From Candidatus Heimdallarchaeota archaeon (lineage in GTDB: Archaea > Asgardarchaeota > Heimdallarchaeia > Hodarchaeales > Hodarchaeaceae): a stretch of 64,000 bases of DNA. Made by a program: the position numbers and the translations under genes. The DNA lies in contig CP070695.1 in NCBI GenBank assembly GCA_020353515.1, forward strand, positions 2,460,913 to 2,524,912, in the 5' to 3' direction. The notes under the pieces are model-generated. The model did not search any database, was not told where the DNA came from, and worked only from the letters and a program-made list of their open reading frames with translations. The stretch's first letter is position 1; every line of letters starts with the position of its first letter. This document shows, piece by piece, positions 25,957 through 35,597 of the stretch.

Positions 25957-28224
25957 CTACTTCTCCGATTCCTGAAGAGGAATAACAATATGAAAGGATG
26001 TTCCTTCCTCTCCCGACTCTACAGATATATCCCAACCATGTGCTTCAACAATTTTCCTAACAATTGAAAGACCGAGACCCACGCTATCTTGAGTTGAAAA
26101 ACCGTAATCAAAAATCAATTTCTGGATTTCAGGAGGAATTGGTTCACCATCGTTTGTAACAAGGATTATTAAATGCGTTTCCGTACTCGTTGTTTTGATC
26201 GTGATCGTCTGTGGTTTTCCATGAATGATAGCATTTTCAAGGAGGTTTGTAAAGACTTGGGATAGTTTTCCTTGATCACACAAAACTGTTGGTAGTTGAT
26301 CATGAGTGAAAGAAACTGTTTTCGGGATAACGGTAGATGCCACTCTTTCAATAAGAAGATTGAGGTCAACATCAGCATCTTTTTCTACAGCTAATCCTGC
26401 ATCAGCTAACATAAGAGACCGCTTCAATAATTCCTTCATATATTCTATCTGCTTACTGATAATGTGACTTTCATTATATTCATAGTCAAGTAGTTGGGTG
26501 TATCCTTCAATAGATGTAAGACAATTGTTTAAATCATGAGCAATAAAATGTGCAAACTCGCTTAATTCTTCTTTCTGCCTTATGAGCTTCTCTTCTGCTT
26601 TTTTTCTCTCAGTGATGTCGCGTAATACACCTAGAAAATTAGTTGGATTTCCTTCACTATCAGATATCACTGCAACACTCAAATCAGCAGGATAAGTACT
26701 CCCATCTTTTCTAATCATGGAATATTCGATATTTCTGATACTCCCTCTTTCTAAAAGTGTGCTAATATTATTTACCGCACGATCCTGGTCTTCAGGAATA
26801 ATAAAATCAAAGGCATTTCTTCCGATTAAGTCTGCTTCCCTTGCACCGTAAAGTTTAACTGCCTGTTCATTCACCATGAGGATTTTTGACTCGGTATCAG
26901 AAAGAATTATTGCATCAGGAGAAAGCTCAATAAGTCTACGATAACGTTCTTCACTTCTTACAAGCTCATCATGTGTTCTTTTTTGATGTGTAATGTCAGT
27001 AACAATTCCTAAAATCGCCCTCTCCCCTTCATAGTCGATATTTTTTGTAGTGAGAATGCCATGAATTCGTTTTCCATTTTTTGTTAGTAAATCATATTCT
27101 ACTGGTTCAACTTCTTCTCCTTTCATATGTTTCCGAAAGTTGGCTAAGATTTTTTCTTTGTGTTCTGGTGCAATTAGGGAGAGGAAGTCGAAATCGGGGG
27201 AATAGAATTCATCACACGTATATCCCAAGCTTTCCTCACTTTTTTTATTTGTATAGACAACACTCCCTTTCTTGTTGATGAAAATCATGTTTGGTGATTT
27301 CTCAGCTAGAGTCCTAAATTTTGCTTCAGATTCTTTTAAGGTTTTTTCTACTTGTTTTACCTTCGTAATATCAATTACTGACACAATGACTTTTGCTAAA
27401 GATTCCTCGTACCCAGAGACTACAGATAATCTGACAATTAGATCCATTTTCTCTCCTGTAAGCTTGTACCCTGGGAACTCCCCTTGATAACCAGTTTTTC
27501 CATTAAAAAGTGCAACAAGTTCCTCCTTGAATAATTTTGTTGCCTCTTCATTGAAAAAAGCAGTTAAACCTTCAAAAAATTCAGAGATACTCTTTGCCTC
27601 GTATAATATTAATGTAGTGTTATTGACATCAATAATCTCAACCATCTGAGCAAGATTTTCTATTTCCTCAGGATTGGAATCTAGGTATTGTTGTAAATCT
27701 TGAACACCTTGAGCTCTTAGCTGATCAAAATGACGTTTAACAACAGAGAAATCTTCTTCCCACAAACTGATCGGTGATTCATCAAAGATAATTCGATAGC
27801 GTTCCTCACTCTCAATTAACGCTTTTTCCATGCGCTTATGATGAACAACTTGCCTAATAACGTGACGAAGCTCACCAAATTGACTTTCAGCATCCCAACT
27901 TTTTTCTATGTAATAATTTGCCCCGAGATTTAAAGCATTGATTGCGACCTCTTCGCGGCCTCTACCAGTGAAAATAATGACTGGAAGGTCAATCTTCTTA
28001 TCCCTCAATTTACTCAAAAGCTCTAAGCCGTCCATACCAGGCATTTGATAGTCGGTAACAATAACATCAAAATCATTCCCCTTTAACTCTTCAAAAACCT
28101 GCAAGGGGTTGGATAAGGAATGGAAGTTTATCTCTCCTCCTCCTATAACATTCATAAACTTTTGTGTTATTTGTAGAAAACTTGGTTCATCGTCAACATG
28201 AAGTACATGAATTACTTCTTCCAT
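25957..28224 (-). CDS. Histidine kinase with N-terminal receiver and PAS domains
   Basis: 755 residues, cytosolic. Order: a receiver domain (1-120; phosphoacceptor D58 in VIVTDYQMPGMDG), then three PAS domains (about 140-270 with an inserted helical hairpin, 285-410, 415-535), then the kinase core. The H-box is FAHFIAHDLNNCLTSI, the N-box FTNLLENAIIHG and the G2 box VGLGLSIVRKIV. Histidine kinases with an N-terminal receiver are common in archaea and usually pass signals within a phosphorelay. No partner regulator with a DNA-binding domain is adjacent. The start is ATG 28224 with GAGGATTA as its Shine-Dalgarno region. It reads away from the dehydrogenase gene. Confidence 0.92.
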   Translation of the reverse strand: MEEVIHVLHVDDEPSFLQITQKFMNVIGGGEINFHSLSNPLQVFEELKGNDFDVIVTDYQMPGMDGLELLSKLRDKKIDLPVIIFTGRGREEVAINALNLGANYYIEKSWDAESQFGELRHVIRQVVHHKRMEKALIESEERYRIIFDESPISLWEEDFSVVKRHFDQLRAQGVQDLQQYLDSNPEEIENLAQMVEIIDVNNTTLILYEAKSISEFFEGLTAFFNEEATKLFKEELVALFNGKTGYQGEFPGYKLTGEKMDLIVRLSVVSGYEESLAKVIVSVIDITKVKQVEKTLKESEAKFRTLAEKSPNMIFINKKGSVVYTNKKSEESLGYTCDEFYSPDFDFLSLIAPEHKEKILANFRKHMKGEEVEPVEYDLLTKNGKRIHGILTTKNIDYEGERAILGIVTDITHQKRTHDELVRSEERYRRLIELSPDAIILSDTESKILMVNEQAVKLYGAREADLIGRNAFDFIIPEDQDRAVNNISTLLERGSIRNIEYSMIRKDGSTYPADLSVAVISDSEGNPTNFLGVLRDITERKKAEEKLIRQKEELSEFAHFIAHDLNNCLTSIEGYTQLLDYEYNESHIISKQIEYMKELLKRSLMLADAGLAVEKDADVDLNLLIERVASTVIPKTVSFTHDQLPTVLCDQGKLSQVFTNLLENAIIHGKPQTITIKTTSTETHLIILVTNDGEPIPPEIQKLIFDYGFSTQDSVGLGLSIVRKIVEAHGWDISVESGEEGTSFHIVIPLQESEK

Positions 28225-28456
28225 AAGATAATCCTCTATGTCTATAATTTGATATTTGAACCTTTTATACTAATTCATGAACAGACATCAAGTGAATAAA
28301 CTTTATTTTCTCCCTTAAAAATATAGGCTAAACAGGTATAATTCCACCAGATGAAAACTTATCTGACTATTAAAAGTATCCTTCCCCAGTTCAAGCAGAA
28401 AGTTAAGTTTCATAAAGATTAATCCGTTTCATCATTTAATCGAGAAGGAGATAGTC

Positions 28457-29494
28457 TTGGCCTCTAAATATCGTGATACTGTTGTTTTATTCACTTGGGA
28501 AGTTAATGAACGTCTTAAGAACTACTTGAAAGATAACCTAAAGGATACAGCAAACCTCACTTTACTATTTCCTGAAGAGGCGTCTAATGAAGTTCTATTG
28601 AAATTCGCCCCAAGAGCTGATATACTAGTTGGATGGAGAGTGCCAGATGAAGTAAAACTAGCTGCTTCAAAGATGAAACTCTATATTAATCCTGGTGTGG
28701 GCATTAAACATCACATTGACTTCTTTAGAAAGCTTAATCAAACACGTGAAGTTTTACTCATAAATGGTCATGGAAATAGCTATTTTACCGCCCAACACGT
28801 TGTTGCAATGCTTCTAGCATTGATGAATAAGATCGTTCCTCACCATAACTGGATGAAATCAGGATTATGGAGGAAGAGAGACGCCGATGCTGCCACCATT
28901 CCCTTAAGATATCGAAAAGTCGGTTTATTGGGATATGGAGCCATCAATACGAAGGTTCATAGATTTTTACAGGGTTTTGATGTTAAATTTTCCATTTTAC
29001 GTCCTAATTGGCCTAAAAACGAACAGATATTACCAACAGACGCAAAAAAATTTCTCCCTGATGATCTGTTAGACTTTCTAGAAGAAATTAGCATTTTAAT
29101 AATTGCTGTCCCTGAAACAACTCAAACTATGGGGATGATTGGAGAGAAGGAATTAACACGCTTGGGCCCTAAAGGATTATTGGTCAATGTTAGCCGAGGT
29201 TCTGTTATTGATGAAGCAAGTTTATTTCAGGCTTTACAAAACAATGTGATTGCAGGAGCAGCAATCGATGTGTGGTACAATTACACTCCTGATCCTGATG
29301 ATCAGGGAAGAAAATTTCCATATTCTCATTCATTTCCTTTTCATACATTGGATAATGTTATCCTATCTCCACATCGAGCTGCATCGCCATTTGAGGATTT
29401 AGAGCGATGGGATGAAGTAATTGAAAATATTTTGAGATACAATCGTGGTGAAAACACGTTTCTCAATGTTGTTGACCTAGTACGTGAGTACTGA
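28457..29494 (+). CDS. D-isomer-specific 2-hydroxyacid dehydrogenase
   Basis: 345 residues from TTG 28457, preceded by GAGAAGGAG, a strong Shine-Dalgarno at the right distance. The Rossmann motif is VGLLGYGAINTKVHRFLQ, followed by VNVSRGSVIDEASL (the substrate Arg) and NVILSPHRAAS (the catalytic His). The usual acid motif of the family appears in altered form as GAAIDVWYNYTPDPDD. Such enzymes reduce 2-keto acids to D-2-hydroxy acids with NAD(P)H; phosphoglycerate dehydrogenase is a member. Substrate uncertain. It lies alone between a kinase and an HTH regulator. Confidence 0.88.
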   Translation: MASKYRDTVVLFTWEVNERLKNYLKDNLKDTANLTLLFPEEASNEVLLKFAPRADILVGWRVPDEVKLAASKMKLYINPGVGIKHHIDFFRKLNQTREVLLINGHGNSYFTAQHVVAMLLALMNKIVPHHNWMKSGLWRKRDADAATIPLRYRKVGLLGYGAINTKVHRFLQGFDVKFSILRPNWPKNEQILPTDAKKFLPDDLLDFLEEISILIIAVPETTQTMGMIGEKELTRLGPKGLLVNVSRGSVIDEASLFQALQNNVIAGAAIDVWYNYTPDPDDQGRKFPYSHSFPFHTLDNVILSPHRAASPFEDLERWDEVIENILRYNRGENTFLNVVDLVREY

Positions 29495-29569
29495 AAGTTA
29501 AACTGAGACATAATCTCATTTTAGAGGAATTGTAAAATATTATTAAGTATCTGCGAGACACTAAGAAGA

Positions 29570-30169
29570 ATGGTGCATGAATTGTCTTTTGAGATGAGGG
29601 CGTTCGAGGAATTGATGACGAATCCTACTAGGACTGCAATTTGGTCTGAAATCTTTCGAAAACCAGGAATTACTGCTAAAGAGCTCATCCAAACTCTTAA
29701 TTTCAAGAAAACCAAAATGTATTACAATCTTAAAGAGATGTTAAACTCTGGGTTGATTGAAGCCGAAGTAATTACTGTGAAACAATCTTTGAACCTGAAA
29801 AAATATCGTATTAGCAAAGAATTCGAGAAAGTACTAAAAAATCCACAAGTACTCATAGAAAAGCCTAGGGAATCAAAATTATTTACTCTGTTTACTATTT
29901 TAGCCTTATTAAAGATAGAAATCAGGAAAACCCTGAATTCAACCAATGATGAAATATTGGAATGTATATTGAAAACTAGAAAGATAAAACAGCTTCCAAG
30001 GGGAATAGGAGTTTTATTTTATTCAATGGACAGAGAACAAGAGTTGTTAAAGGATTTCAGTGATTTTCTCGAGACAAAGCTTAGAAAACGACTTAAAAAT
30101 TCTATTGACTCTGGAACATATGAGAAAACTTATGGGGGATTCTTTTTTGGTTTTACCGCTCCTGAATAG
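29570..30169 (+). CDS. Winged-helix (ArsR-like) transcriptional regulator
   Basis: 199 residues. Residues 12-85 form a winged helix (MTNPTRTAIWSEIFRKPGITAKELIQTLN, TKMYYNLKEMLNSGLIEAE) of the ArsR/TrmB type common in archaea. The remaining 110 residues are helical and basic with no recognised ligand domain. It may bind DNA near the dehydrogenase or the next gene; nothing in the sequence names a ligand. It begins 75 bases after the dehydrogenase stop. Confidence 0.75.
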   Translation: MVHELSFEMRAFEELMTNPTRTAIWSEIFRKPGITAKELIQTLNFKKTKMYYNLKEMLNSGLIEAEVITVKQSLNLKKYRISKEFEKVLKNPQVLIEKPRESKLFTLFTILALLKIEIRKTLNSTNDEILECILKTRKIKQLPRGIGVLFYSMDREQELLKDFSDFLETKLRKRLKNSIDSGTYEKTYGGFFFGFTAPE

Positions 30170-30290
30170 AATTTATTAACATATTTTGAGTTTTAAAACC
30201 TTTAAATGTTGTTTTAAGGAGAAATTTCGATTCATATTAATTTTTTGCAGGAAAAATAATCCTTTTTAAGGACGGGAACGTTCCGAAAAA

Positions 30291-30719
30291 ATGGAGCATA
30301 AAAAGGAGACTCAAACCTTGTCAGAGAACATAAACAATATTCAGGTAACTCTATATGTGAGGAAAATATCAAGGCCAGTGGTAATAGAAAGAGGATGTAA
30401 AAAAGGAGATTGTCATTCACTTGTGGTTAATGAAAGAATTTCAGCGGCAACAATCAATCTAGAGAACAATTTTTATTCTACTGAAACACAAAAAGTCATT
30501 ATAAATACAAGGAATCATTGTAAAAAACATGATATTCCCTTAGAAATCAAAGATATTACAGGAATTGTAAAAGGAATAAGATTTCTATTGACAAAAAGAA
30601 TTCTGCGGACACCAGTATTAGAAATAAAGCTTAAAAAGGAAAAATTTAAGCTCAATCCATCTTATCCTCTTGACTCAAGTAGTTTTACCAAATTTCTGAA
30701 GAAAGTGATTGCTACTTAA
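30291..30719 (+). CDS. Small protein with paired cysteines, unknown
   Basis: 142 residues, basic. It contains RGCKKGDCHS (residues about 34-43) and NHCKKHDIP (about 81-89), so three or four Cys/His positions that might bind zinc. Beta strands alternate with short helices. There is no membrane helix or signal peptide. It lies between the wHTH regulator and the small GTPase, which is on the other strand. I do not recognise the family. Confidence 0.5.
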   Translation: MEHKKETQTLSENINNIQVTLYVRKISRPVVIERGCKKGDCHSLVVNERISAATINLENNFYSTETQKVIINTRNHCKKHDIPLEIKDITGIVKGIRFLLTKRILRTPVLEIKLKKEKFKLNPSYPLDSSSFTKFLKKVIAT

Positions 30720-30761
30720 TTGCTGGCTCGAAAAATGCGACTGAAAGATCTCTCTTAAGTT

Positions 30762-31319
30762 TTATATTTTGTTATAAAGTCTTAATCCCAATTTCTGGAA
30801 TGCCTCATCAACATTTTCACCTGTTTTTGCAGAGGTTTCAAGATAGAATACATCATCACTAATATTACCAAAATTAGCTATTAGCTCCCCTGAAATATAC
30901 TTTCTCGCTTCTTCACTCTTCACCCTATCCTTTACTTCGTCTTGTAAATCCAATTTATTACCAATAACAATTATTGAAATATCTGTTGAACCAGAATACT
31001 TATTGAGTTTATTCATCCACTTATCTAGACTAAATAAAGTATCTGGTCTGGTAATATCATAAACTAGGAATGCTCCTACAGTACTTTTAAAATAGAGTTT
31101 CCTCACCTGATTATAATTTGGTTGGCCAGCTAGATCCCAAATTTGGAATTTTATCTTTTTGGATTTAGATCCATACAATGTGATTTGTTTTGAGACGATA
31201 TCTGTACCAATAGTTGGGATATAATCAGTCTGGAAACCTCGTCCCAAATATCTATCTCTTAATGTTGTTTTTCCCACCCCCCCATCTCCACATAAGGATA
31301 CTTTTACCTGCAATACCAT
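30762..31319 (-). CDS. Ras/Rab-like small GTPase
   Basis: 185 residues, a complete small GTPase domain. G1 is GDGGVGKT (residues 11-18), the switch I Thr is in IPTIGTD, G3 is WDLAGQ, G4 is GNKLDL and G5 is ETSAK. This matches Asgard Ras-superfamily proteins. There is no C-terminal cysteine for prenylation, so membrane attachment would need a partner. The gene starts directly after the stop of a 65-residue gene, TGA-ATG with no spacer, so the two are almost certainly translated together. It binds and hydrolyses GTP as a molecular switch; its effector is unknown. Confidence 0.93.
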   Translation of the reverse strand: MVLQVKVSLCGDGGVGKTTLRDRYLGRGFQTDYIPTIGTDIVSKQITLYGSKSKKIKFQIWDLAGQPNYNQVRKLYFKSTVGAFLVYDITRPDTLFSLDKWMNKLNKYSGSTDISIIVIGNKLDLQDEVKDRVKSEEARKYISGELIANFGNISDDVFYLETSAKTGENVDEAFQKLGLRLYNKI

Positions 31320-31517
31320 TCAGTAAAACTCCATGTATTTCTTTTCACCGAGAAGTACTTCAGTAAGTATGGAATCGTTAAGACTTGGAAATTTTTCTTG
31401 AACTTTCTCACTTATGACTTGAACGTTTTCGAATCTCTTTTTCCCTTGCTTTCTTATCACCAACCGCGTAGATGTGAGCTTCTTCATTCCCGCTTCAAGT
31501 TTAAAAAGTTCATACAA
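31320..31517 (-). CDS. 65-residue protein coupled to the small GTPase
   Basis: A short basic protein with a helix-rich C-terminal half (VQVISEKVQEKFPSLNDSIL). Its TGA is immediately followed by the GTPase ATG, which implies coupled translation and a shared task. It is too short for a longin or roadblock fold, both known GTPase partners. An inner ATG (MKKLTSTRLV) would give 55 residues. It may be a regulator or anchor for the GTPase; that is inference. Confidence 0.5.
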   Translation of the reverse strand: MYELFKLEAGMKKLTSTRLVIRKQGKKRFENVQVISEKVQEKFPSLNDSILTEVLLGEKKYMEFY

Positions 31518-31603
31518 TTGTCATTTTCATTGAATATTAAGTTTATAAACAAAGTGGAGCTAAACTTTCTAAGAAAAACCATTCTTGAATAAGAATAAGA
31601 TGA

Positions 31604-31819
31604 CCGTGGAATTCTAGCGACAAGAATGTTGAAGTTCTAGATTCTGAACCCTTCTACGAACTAATATCTTAATTTCTCGATAAAATTGACTATTTTGATC
31701 AACTTTTGGTATCTTTATCAGTCGAAATTTTTAGTAATGTGTTTAACTTCCTATTTCACCCTCACTTGAAATATTATGAGGTTGATCCACATTTTCAACA
31801 AAATAAATATTTGGCTTAG
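31604..31819 (+). pseudogene. Decayed gene fragment, duplicated at 38048-38191
   Basis: In one frame this reads NSSDKNVEVLDSEPFYELIS, a TAA at 31670-31672, then FLDKIDYFDQLLVSLSVEIFSNV and on to a stop at 31817. There is no start codon and the TAA stands where copy 2 has GAA. DNA at 31613-31691 matches 38054-38132 at about 69 of 79 bases (by eye). Both copies keep the same reading frame, so this was coding DNA. The family is not recognised. This fills most of the 367-base gap between the GTPase pair and the PAS-DUF835 gene. Confidence 0.65.
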
Positions 31820-31885
31820 AATGCTCAAGATTACCTTTATAAATGATTTTCTTCCTTTTTATAATTTAACAAATGGCTGATAAAA

Positions 31886-34087
31886 ATGGCCTATCAAGAC
31901 AATTCTAATTTGCTTGACCTTTTAGAAAGGGATGATATTCCTAAAGATGCAAAAAATATAATTAATAATAGTCTCTTAGAGATTAAACAACAGTCTAAAA
32001 AGCTTCAAGAAGATGAGGCAAAATATCGAAGTTTATTTAATGGATCACCGATTGCACAGTTGGAATCTGATCTTTCTGATATTATTAGCTACTTGGATCA
32101 ACTAAAAATTCGAAATTTATCCGATTTTGAGAGATTTATAGAATTTAATCCCAATGAAATGGTAAAAATTGGAAAAAAACTCAAAATAATTAGAATGAAC
32201 GAAGCAGGTTTAAAACTTTTCCAAATAAATACTAAAGATGAGTGGTCACTTGAAAAAGCAGGATTACCTGAAAAAGGACATCCTCATTTTAAACATATAT
32301 TGAAAACGGTCTTGTATAGTGATATAGAGAAATCATTTTATTTGGAGGCAGAGAAAAACGAACTTTATTTACATTCAATACCTAAGCGAGAAGGAATTTA
32401 TCTTATTACTAAAATTTCTTTCATTCCTCCTCATAAATTGATTACCATTTTTATTGACGTAACTCCTCTTAAGGAAGCAGAAGAAAGAATTAGAGAAAGT
32501 GAACAGAAATTTCGGCGATTGTTTGAAGATACCCCTTTTCCTTTAATGGAGTTTGACTTTTCTAAACTAAAAAGTGAACTAAACCAATTAAAAGTCAAAA
32601 AAATACAAAACACTAATTTGGAGGAATACCTGAATAGTCATCCCCAATTCATATTAATTCTCGCGAATTTGGTCATTTTAAAACAGGCAAATGTAGCTGC
32701 ATTAAAATTATTTGGAATAGAGGATATTTCACAGTGGTCTTTTTATGAAGTTGGGGGTACACGATTTCCATTCTTTTTAGAACTCTTAGAGAGTATTTCT
32801 GAAGGCCAGATAGACAGTGAGTTCAGAGGAATAGGGCAAAATGCTGAGGGAGATCCTATCCATGTTTTAATAAAACTATTAGTAGTCCCAGGCTATCAGG
32901 AAACGTTTTCGAAGGTATTAATCTCTATAATCGATATTACAAAACTGGAAGAAGCAAAAGCAGTAATTAAACAAAGTGAACAAAAGATTCGTAGTATCAT
33001 TGAACAATCTCGTGATGGAATCATTCTTCTTGATGAAGAAGGGAGAGTTATTGAATGGAATGCAGCAATAGTTCAATTAACAGAGATACCGACTGAAAAA
33101 GCCATCGGTAGATTTTTTTGGGATGTTTATAGACCCCTTTTACCAGGTCATCTCACGACTTCTCGAGCTATTAATTTAATTATTTCAAGAATCAGAGAAG
33201 TTTTAAAGGCAGGAAAAGCTTCGTGGATCACGCGACCAATAGACACGGAGCTATTTGTGAATGGATCCTATAAATTTGTTCAATTTCACCTTTTTCCAAT
33301 TAAAACGCAGAAGGGATTCATGCTTGGTGGTATTTGGAGGAATATTACCCCACAAAAACAGCAAGAATCCAGGATGAAAGAAGAATTGCTCAAATTCAAC
33401 ATTGAAGATGGACAGATGTATCTCATTAAGGAAGCTGAAGCACTCCATTCACGAGAGGTATTCAAAGACCTTCTTAGGATTGGTTATTTCGGATTGGTAA
33501 TATCGAGAACTCCCGAAAAAGAATACTATAGAATTCTAGAAGAAGAATTTAAATTCATCTGGATGGCGGAGTCAGCTCTTGAACAGCAATATTCTTCGAT
33601 ACTTGAAAAGATCGAATCACAACTCGAAACATTACCCCCAAAGAGTGTAATTTTAATTGATCAACTGAATTTTTTACTAGCAAAATACGGGTTTGATAAA
33701 ATCCTGCAGTGGATTTTTAAATTGAGAGAAATAGCCATTCTCTTAAGTGTTACCATAATTATCTCTATAGACGAAGAAGTTGTTGCTATTGATCAACTTC
33801 GACAGCTAGAGAAAGAAACAAGAGAGATAGAGACTCGCGTTCTTGCTGACATTTCTCAAGCATTACTCGATATTTTAAGGTACGTATATCAAAGTAATAA
33901 TTTGGGAAAACGTCCCTCAATAACTGATATTGTAAAAGGTTTAGGCATTAGCAGGCCAACAATTAGAAAGCGCATAAATCAATTAACTATAAAAAGATAT
34001 TTGAGAGAAATGGAAATGGGAAGACGAAAAGGCCTTGAAATGACTCAAAAAGGATTTAACTTATTCTCTAGCAAAGAATCAGAATAA
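31886..34087 (+). CDS. PAS-DUF835-winged-helix regulator
   Basis: 733 residues, cytosolic. Two PAS domains with an inserted helical hairpin (about 40-200 and 205-360) are followed by a normal PAS (about 370-495), then a DUF835 domain (about 500-640; GQMYLIKEAEALHSREVFKDLL, VILIDQLNFLLAKYGF), and a C-terminal winged helix (about 665-733; PSITDIVKGLGISRPTIRKRIN). DUF835 is an archaeal domain of unknown activity, often in sensor proteins. The sensor, DUF835 and DNA-binding parts on one chain suggest a one-component regulator that responds to a small molecule or redox state. It has no kinase core. Confidence 0.88.
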   Translation: MAYQDNSNLLDLLERDDIPKDAKNIINNSLLEIKQQSKKLQEDEAKYRSLFNGSPIAQLESDLSDIISYLDQLKIRNLSDFERFIEFNPNEMVKIGKKLKIIRMNEAGLKLFQINTKDEWSLEKAGLPEKGHPHFKHILKTVLYSDIEKSFYLEAEKNELYLHSIPKREGIYLITKISFIPPHKLITIFIDVTPLKEAEERIRESEQKFRRLFEDTPFPLMEFDFSKLKSELNQLKVKKIQNTNLEEYLNSHPQFILILANLVILKQANVAALKLFGIEDISQWSFYEVGGTRFPFFLELLESISEGQIDSEFRGIGQNAEGDPIHVLIKLLVVPGYQETFSKVLISIIDITKLEEAKAVIKQSEQKIRSIIEQSRDGIILLDEEGRVIEWNAAIVQLTEIPTEKAIGRFFWDVYRPLLPGHLTTSRAINLIISRIREVLKAGKASWITRPIDTELFVNGSYKFVQFHLFPIKTQKGFMLGGIWRNITPQKQQESRMKEELLKFNIEDGQMYLIKEAEALHSREVFKDLLRIGYFGLVISRTPEKEYYRILEEEFKFIWMAESALEQQYSSILEKIESQLETLPPKSVILIDQLNFLLAKYGFDKILQWIFKLREIAILLSVTIIISIDEEVVAIDQLRQLEKETREIETRVLADISQALLDILRYVYQSNNLGKRPSITDIVKGLGISRPTIRKRINQLTIKRYLREMEMGRRKGLEMTQKGFNLFSSKESE

Positions 34088-34267
34088 TCATTATTCAATA
34101 TTATTTTTCGTATTTCAGCGAAAAATTAGATTTTTTTTTCTGAATAGATTTCTTGATTTTAATGAAATTTACTAGTTTTTTCTAATTTTCTTGCTATATT
34201 CTTATTTTATATTAAAGATCGTAGAATCATGAAGAATTGTTCATCGAAAATTCGGAGGAAATAAAAT

Positions 34268-35446
34268 ATGAAAAATAAAATGCAAAATCAATTCAAATCA
34301 TTAGTGGAGAAAATATTCGACAATCCAAATTTTCTGAGAGCTGTTCCCCTTCTATTGCTCCCTACAGTGATAGCAGGAGTAGCAAGCTTCTTACTAGTCA
34401 CTATCTTGCCCAAGAGTCTTATGCAAACTAAAACACCTGAAGGAAGGGTTCTTGTCTTAATTCCTGTTATTTCTTTTCTAATTATAGTAGGTCTTAAGTT
34501 AGTGTACAAAGATAGTTTATCTTTTCGCATTTCATTCAATATAATGCTAATAATTGCTACAGTAGCAGGGATAGTGGCCTATACTAACCTTTATGAAGGG
34601 ACTATAGGTAGTTTAGTCATTCTGCTACCAGGAGCGGTAGTCTTTGTAGTGATGATGATCACATATACCATTCGTTCCATCCAACAACCTCTAAGCATTA
34701 TAATAGATGAGACAGATAGAATTGCGAAAGGAAATTTAGCCTTTGAACGAAAAGGATTGATTGTTCATGGAAGTGAATTCGGGGAGTATGAACAAAGTTT
34801 TAGGATAATGATTGAGAACATTTCTGGAATTCTTTCACAGGCTCAAGAAGCAGCAGAACACGTTACTTCATCTGCACAAGAACTTGTCTCAACATCAGAA
34901 GAAGTCAATGCTTTATCAGAAGAAATCACTGCTACAATCCAACAAATTAGTCGGGGAGCCTCGAACCAGACCGAATTGGCTGAAAAAAGTTTTGGTGATG
35001 TCAATAAGATGTCTGAAATTGTTGATTTGACACTTCGAGATATTGAAAACACCTTACAGGTCATTGAAGATATCGCAGATCAGACTAATATATTAGCATT
35101 GAACGCAGCTATCGAAGCAGCTCGGGCTGGGGAATACGGTCGGGGTTTTGCGGTAGTTTCTGATAATGTACGTCGTTTAGCAGAAGAAACAAAGAGTAAC
35201 GCTAGTGATATAAGTGAATTAACAAATAAAATTGTAACAAATATTGGGGGTAGTGTTATTAAGATTCAGGAGTCGTTACAAGGATTCACAGCTCAATCAG
35301 AAGAGTTTAGCGCATCCAGTGAGGAAGTAGCAGCTGCTACCGAGGAACAATCAGCTGGTATGCATCAATTAACCATTGCAGGCCAAGATCTCGCTAGCAT
35401 GAGCGAAAAACTATCAAAACAAGTTTCTCTGTTTAAAATAGTCTGA
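34268..35446 (+). CDS. Methyl-accepting chemotaxis protein
   Basis: 392 residues. Four hydrophobic helices in the first 140 residues lead to a HAMP-like linker ([19 protein letters not shown]) and the MCP signalling domain, with the tip [29 protein letters not shown]. Long coiled-coil arms flank the tip. There is no large outer ligand domain, so the signal is probably sensed in the membrane or taken from a partner. The Shine-Dalgarno GGAGG precedes ATG 34268 by about ten bases. The protein would act with CheA and CheW, which are not in this window. The neighbouring genes are sensory too. Confidence 0.93.
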   Translation: MKNKMQNQFKSLVEKIFDNPNFLRAVPLLLLPTVIAGVASFLLVTILPKSLMQTKTPEGRVLVLIPVISFLIIVGLKLVYKDSLSFRISFNIMLIIATVAGIVAYTNLYEGTIGSLVILLPGAVVFVVMMITYTIRSIQQPLSIIIDETDRIAKGNLAFERKGLIVHGSEFGEYEQSFRIMIENISGILSQAQEAAEHVTSSAQELVSTSEEVNALSEEITATIQQISRGASNQTELAEKSFGDVNKMSEIVDLTLRDIENTLQVIEDIADQTNILALNAAIEAARAGEYGRGFAVVSDNVRRLAEETKSNASDISELTNKIVTNIGGSVIKIQESLQGFTAQSEEFSASSEEVAAATEEQSAGMHQLTIAGQDLASMSEKLSKQVSLFKIV

Positions 35447-35597
35447 ATGAATATCTAGAAAGTCGTGAGAGAATGAAAACAAAGGAAAAAGCCTAAATGC
35501 GACCAAAATCAAGTATTAACCTAATCAAGGATCAACAAAAATTAAATGTGTACTATTTATTGGTTGAAAGAGCGAATGACGGTAGGTAGATGATTAT

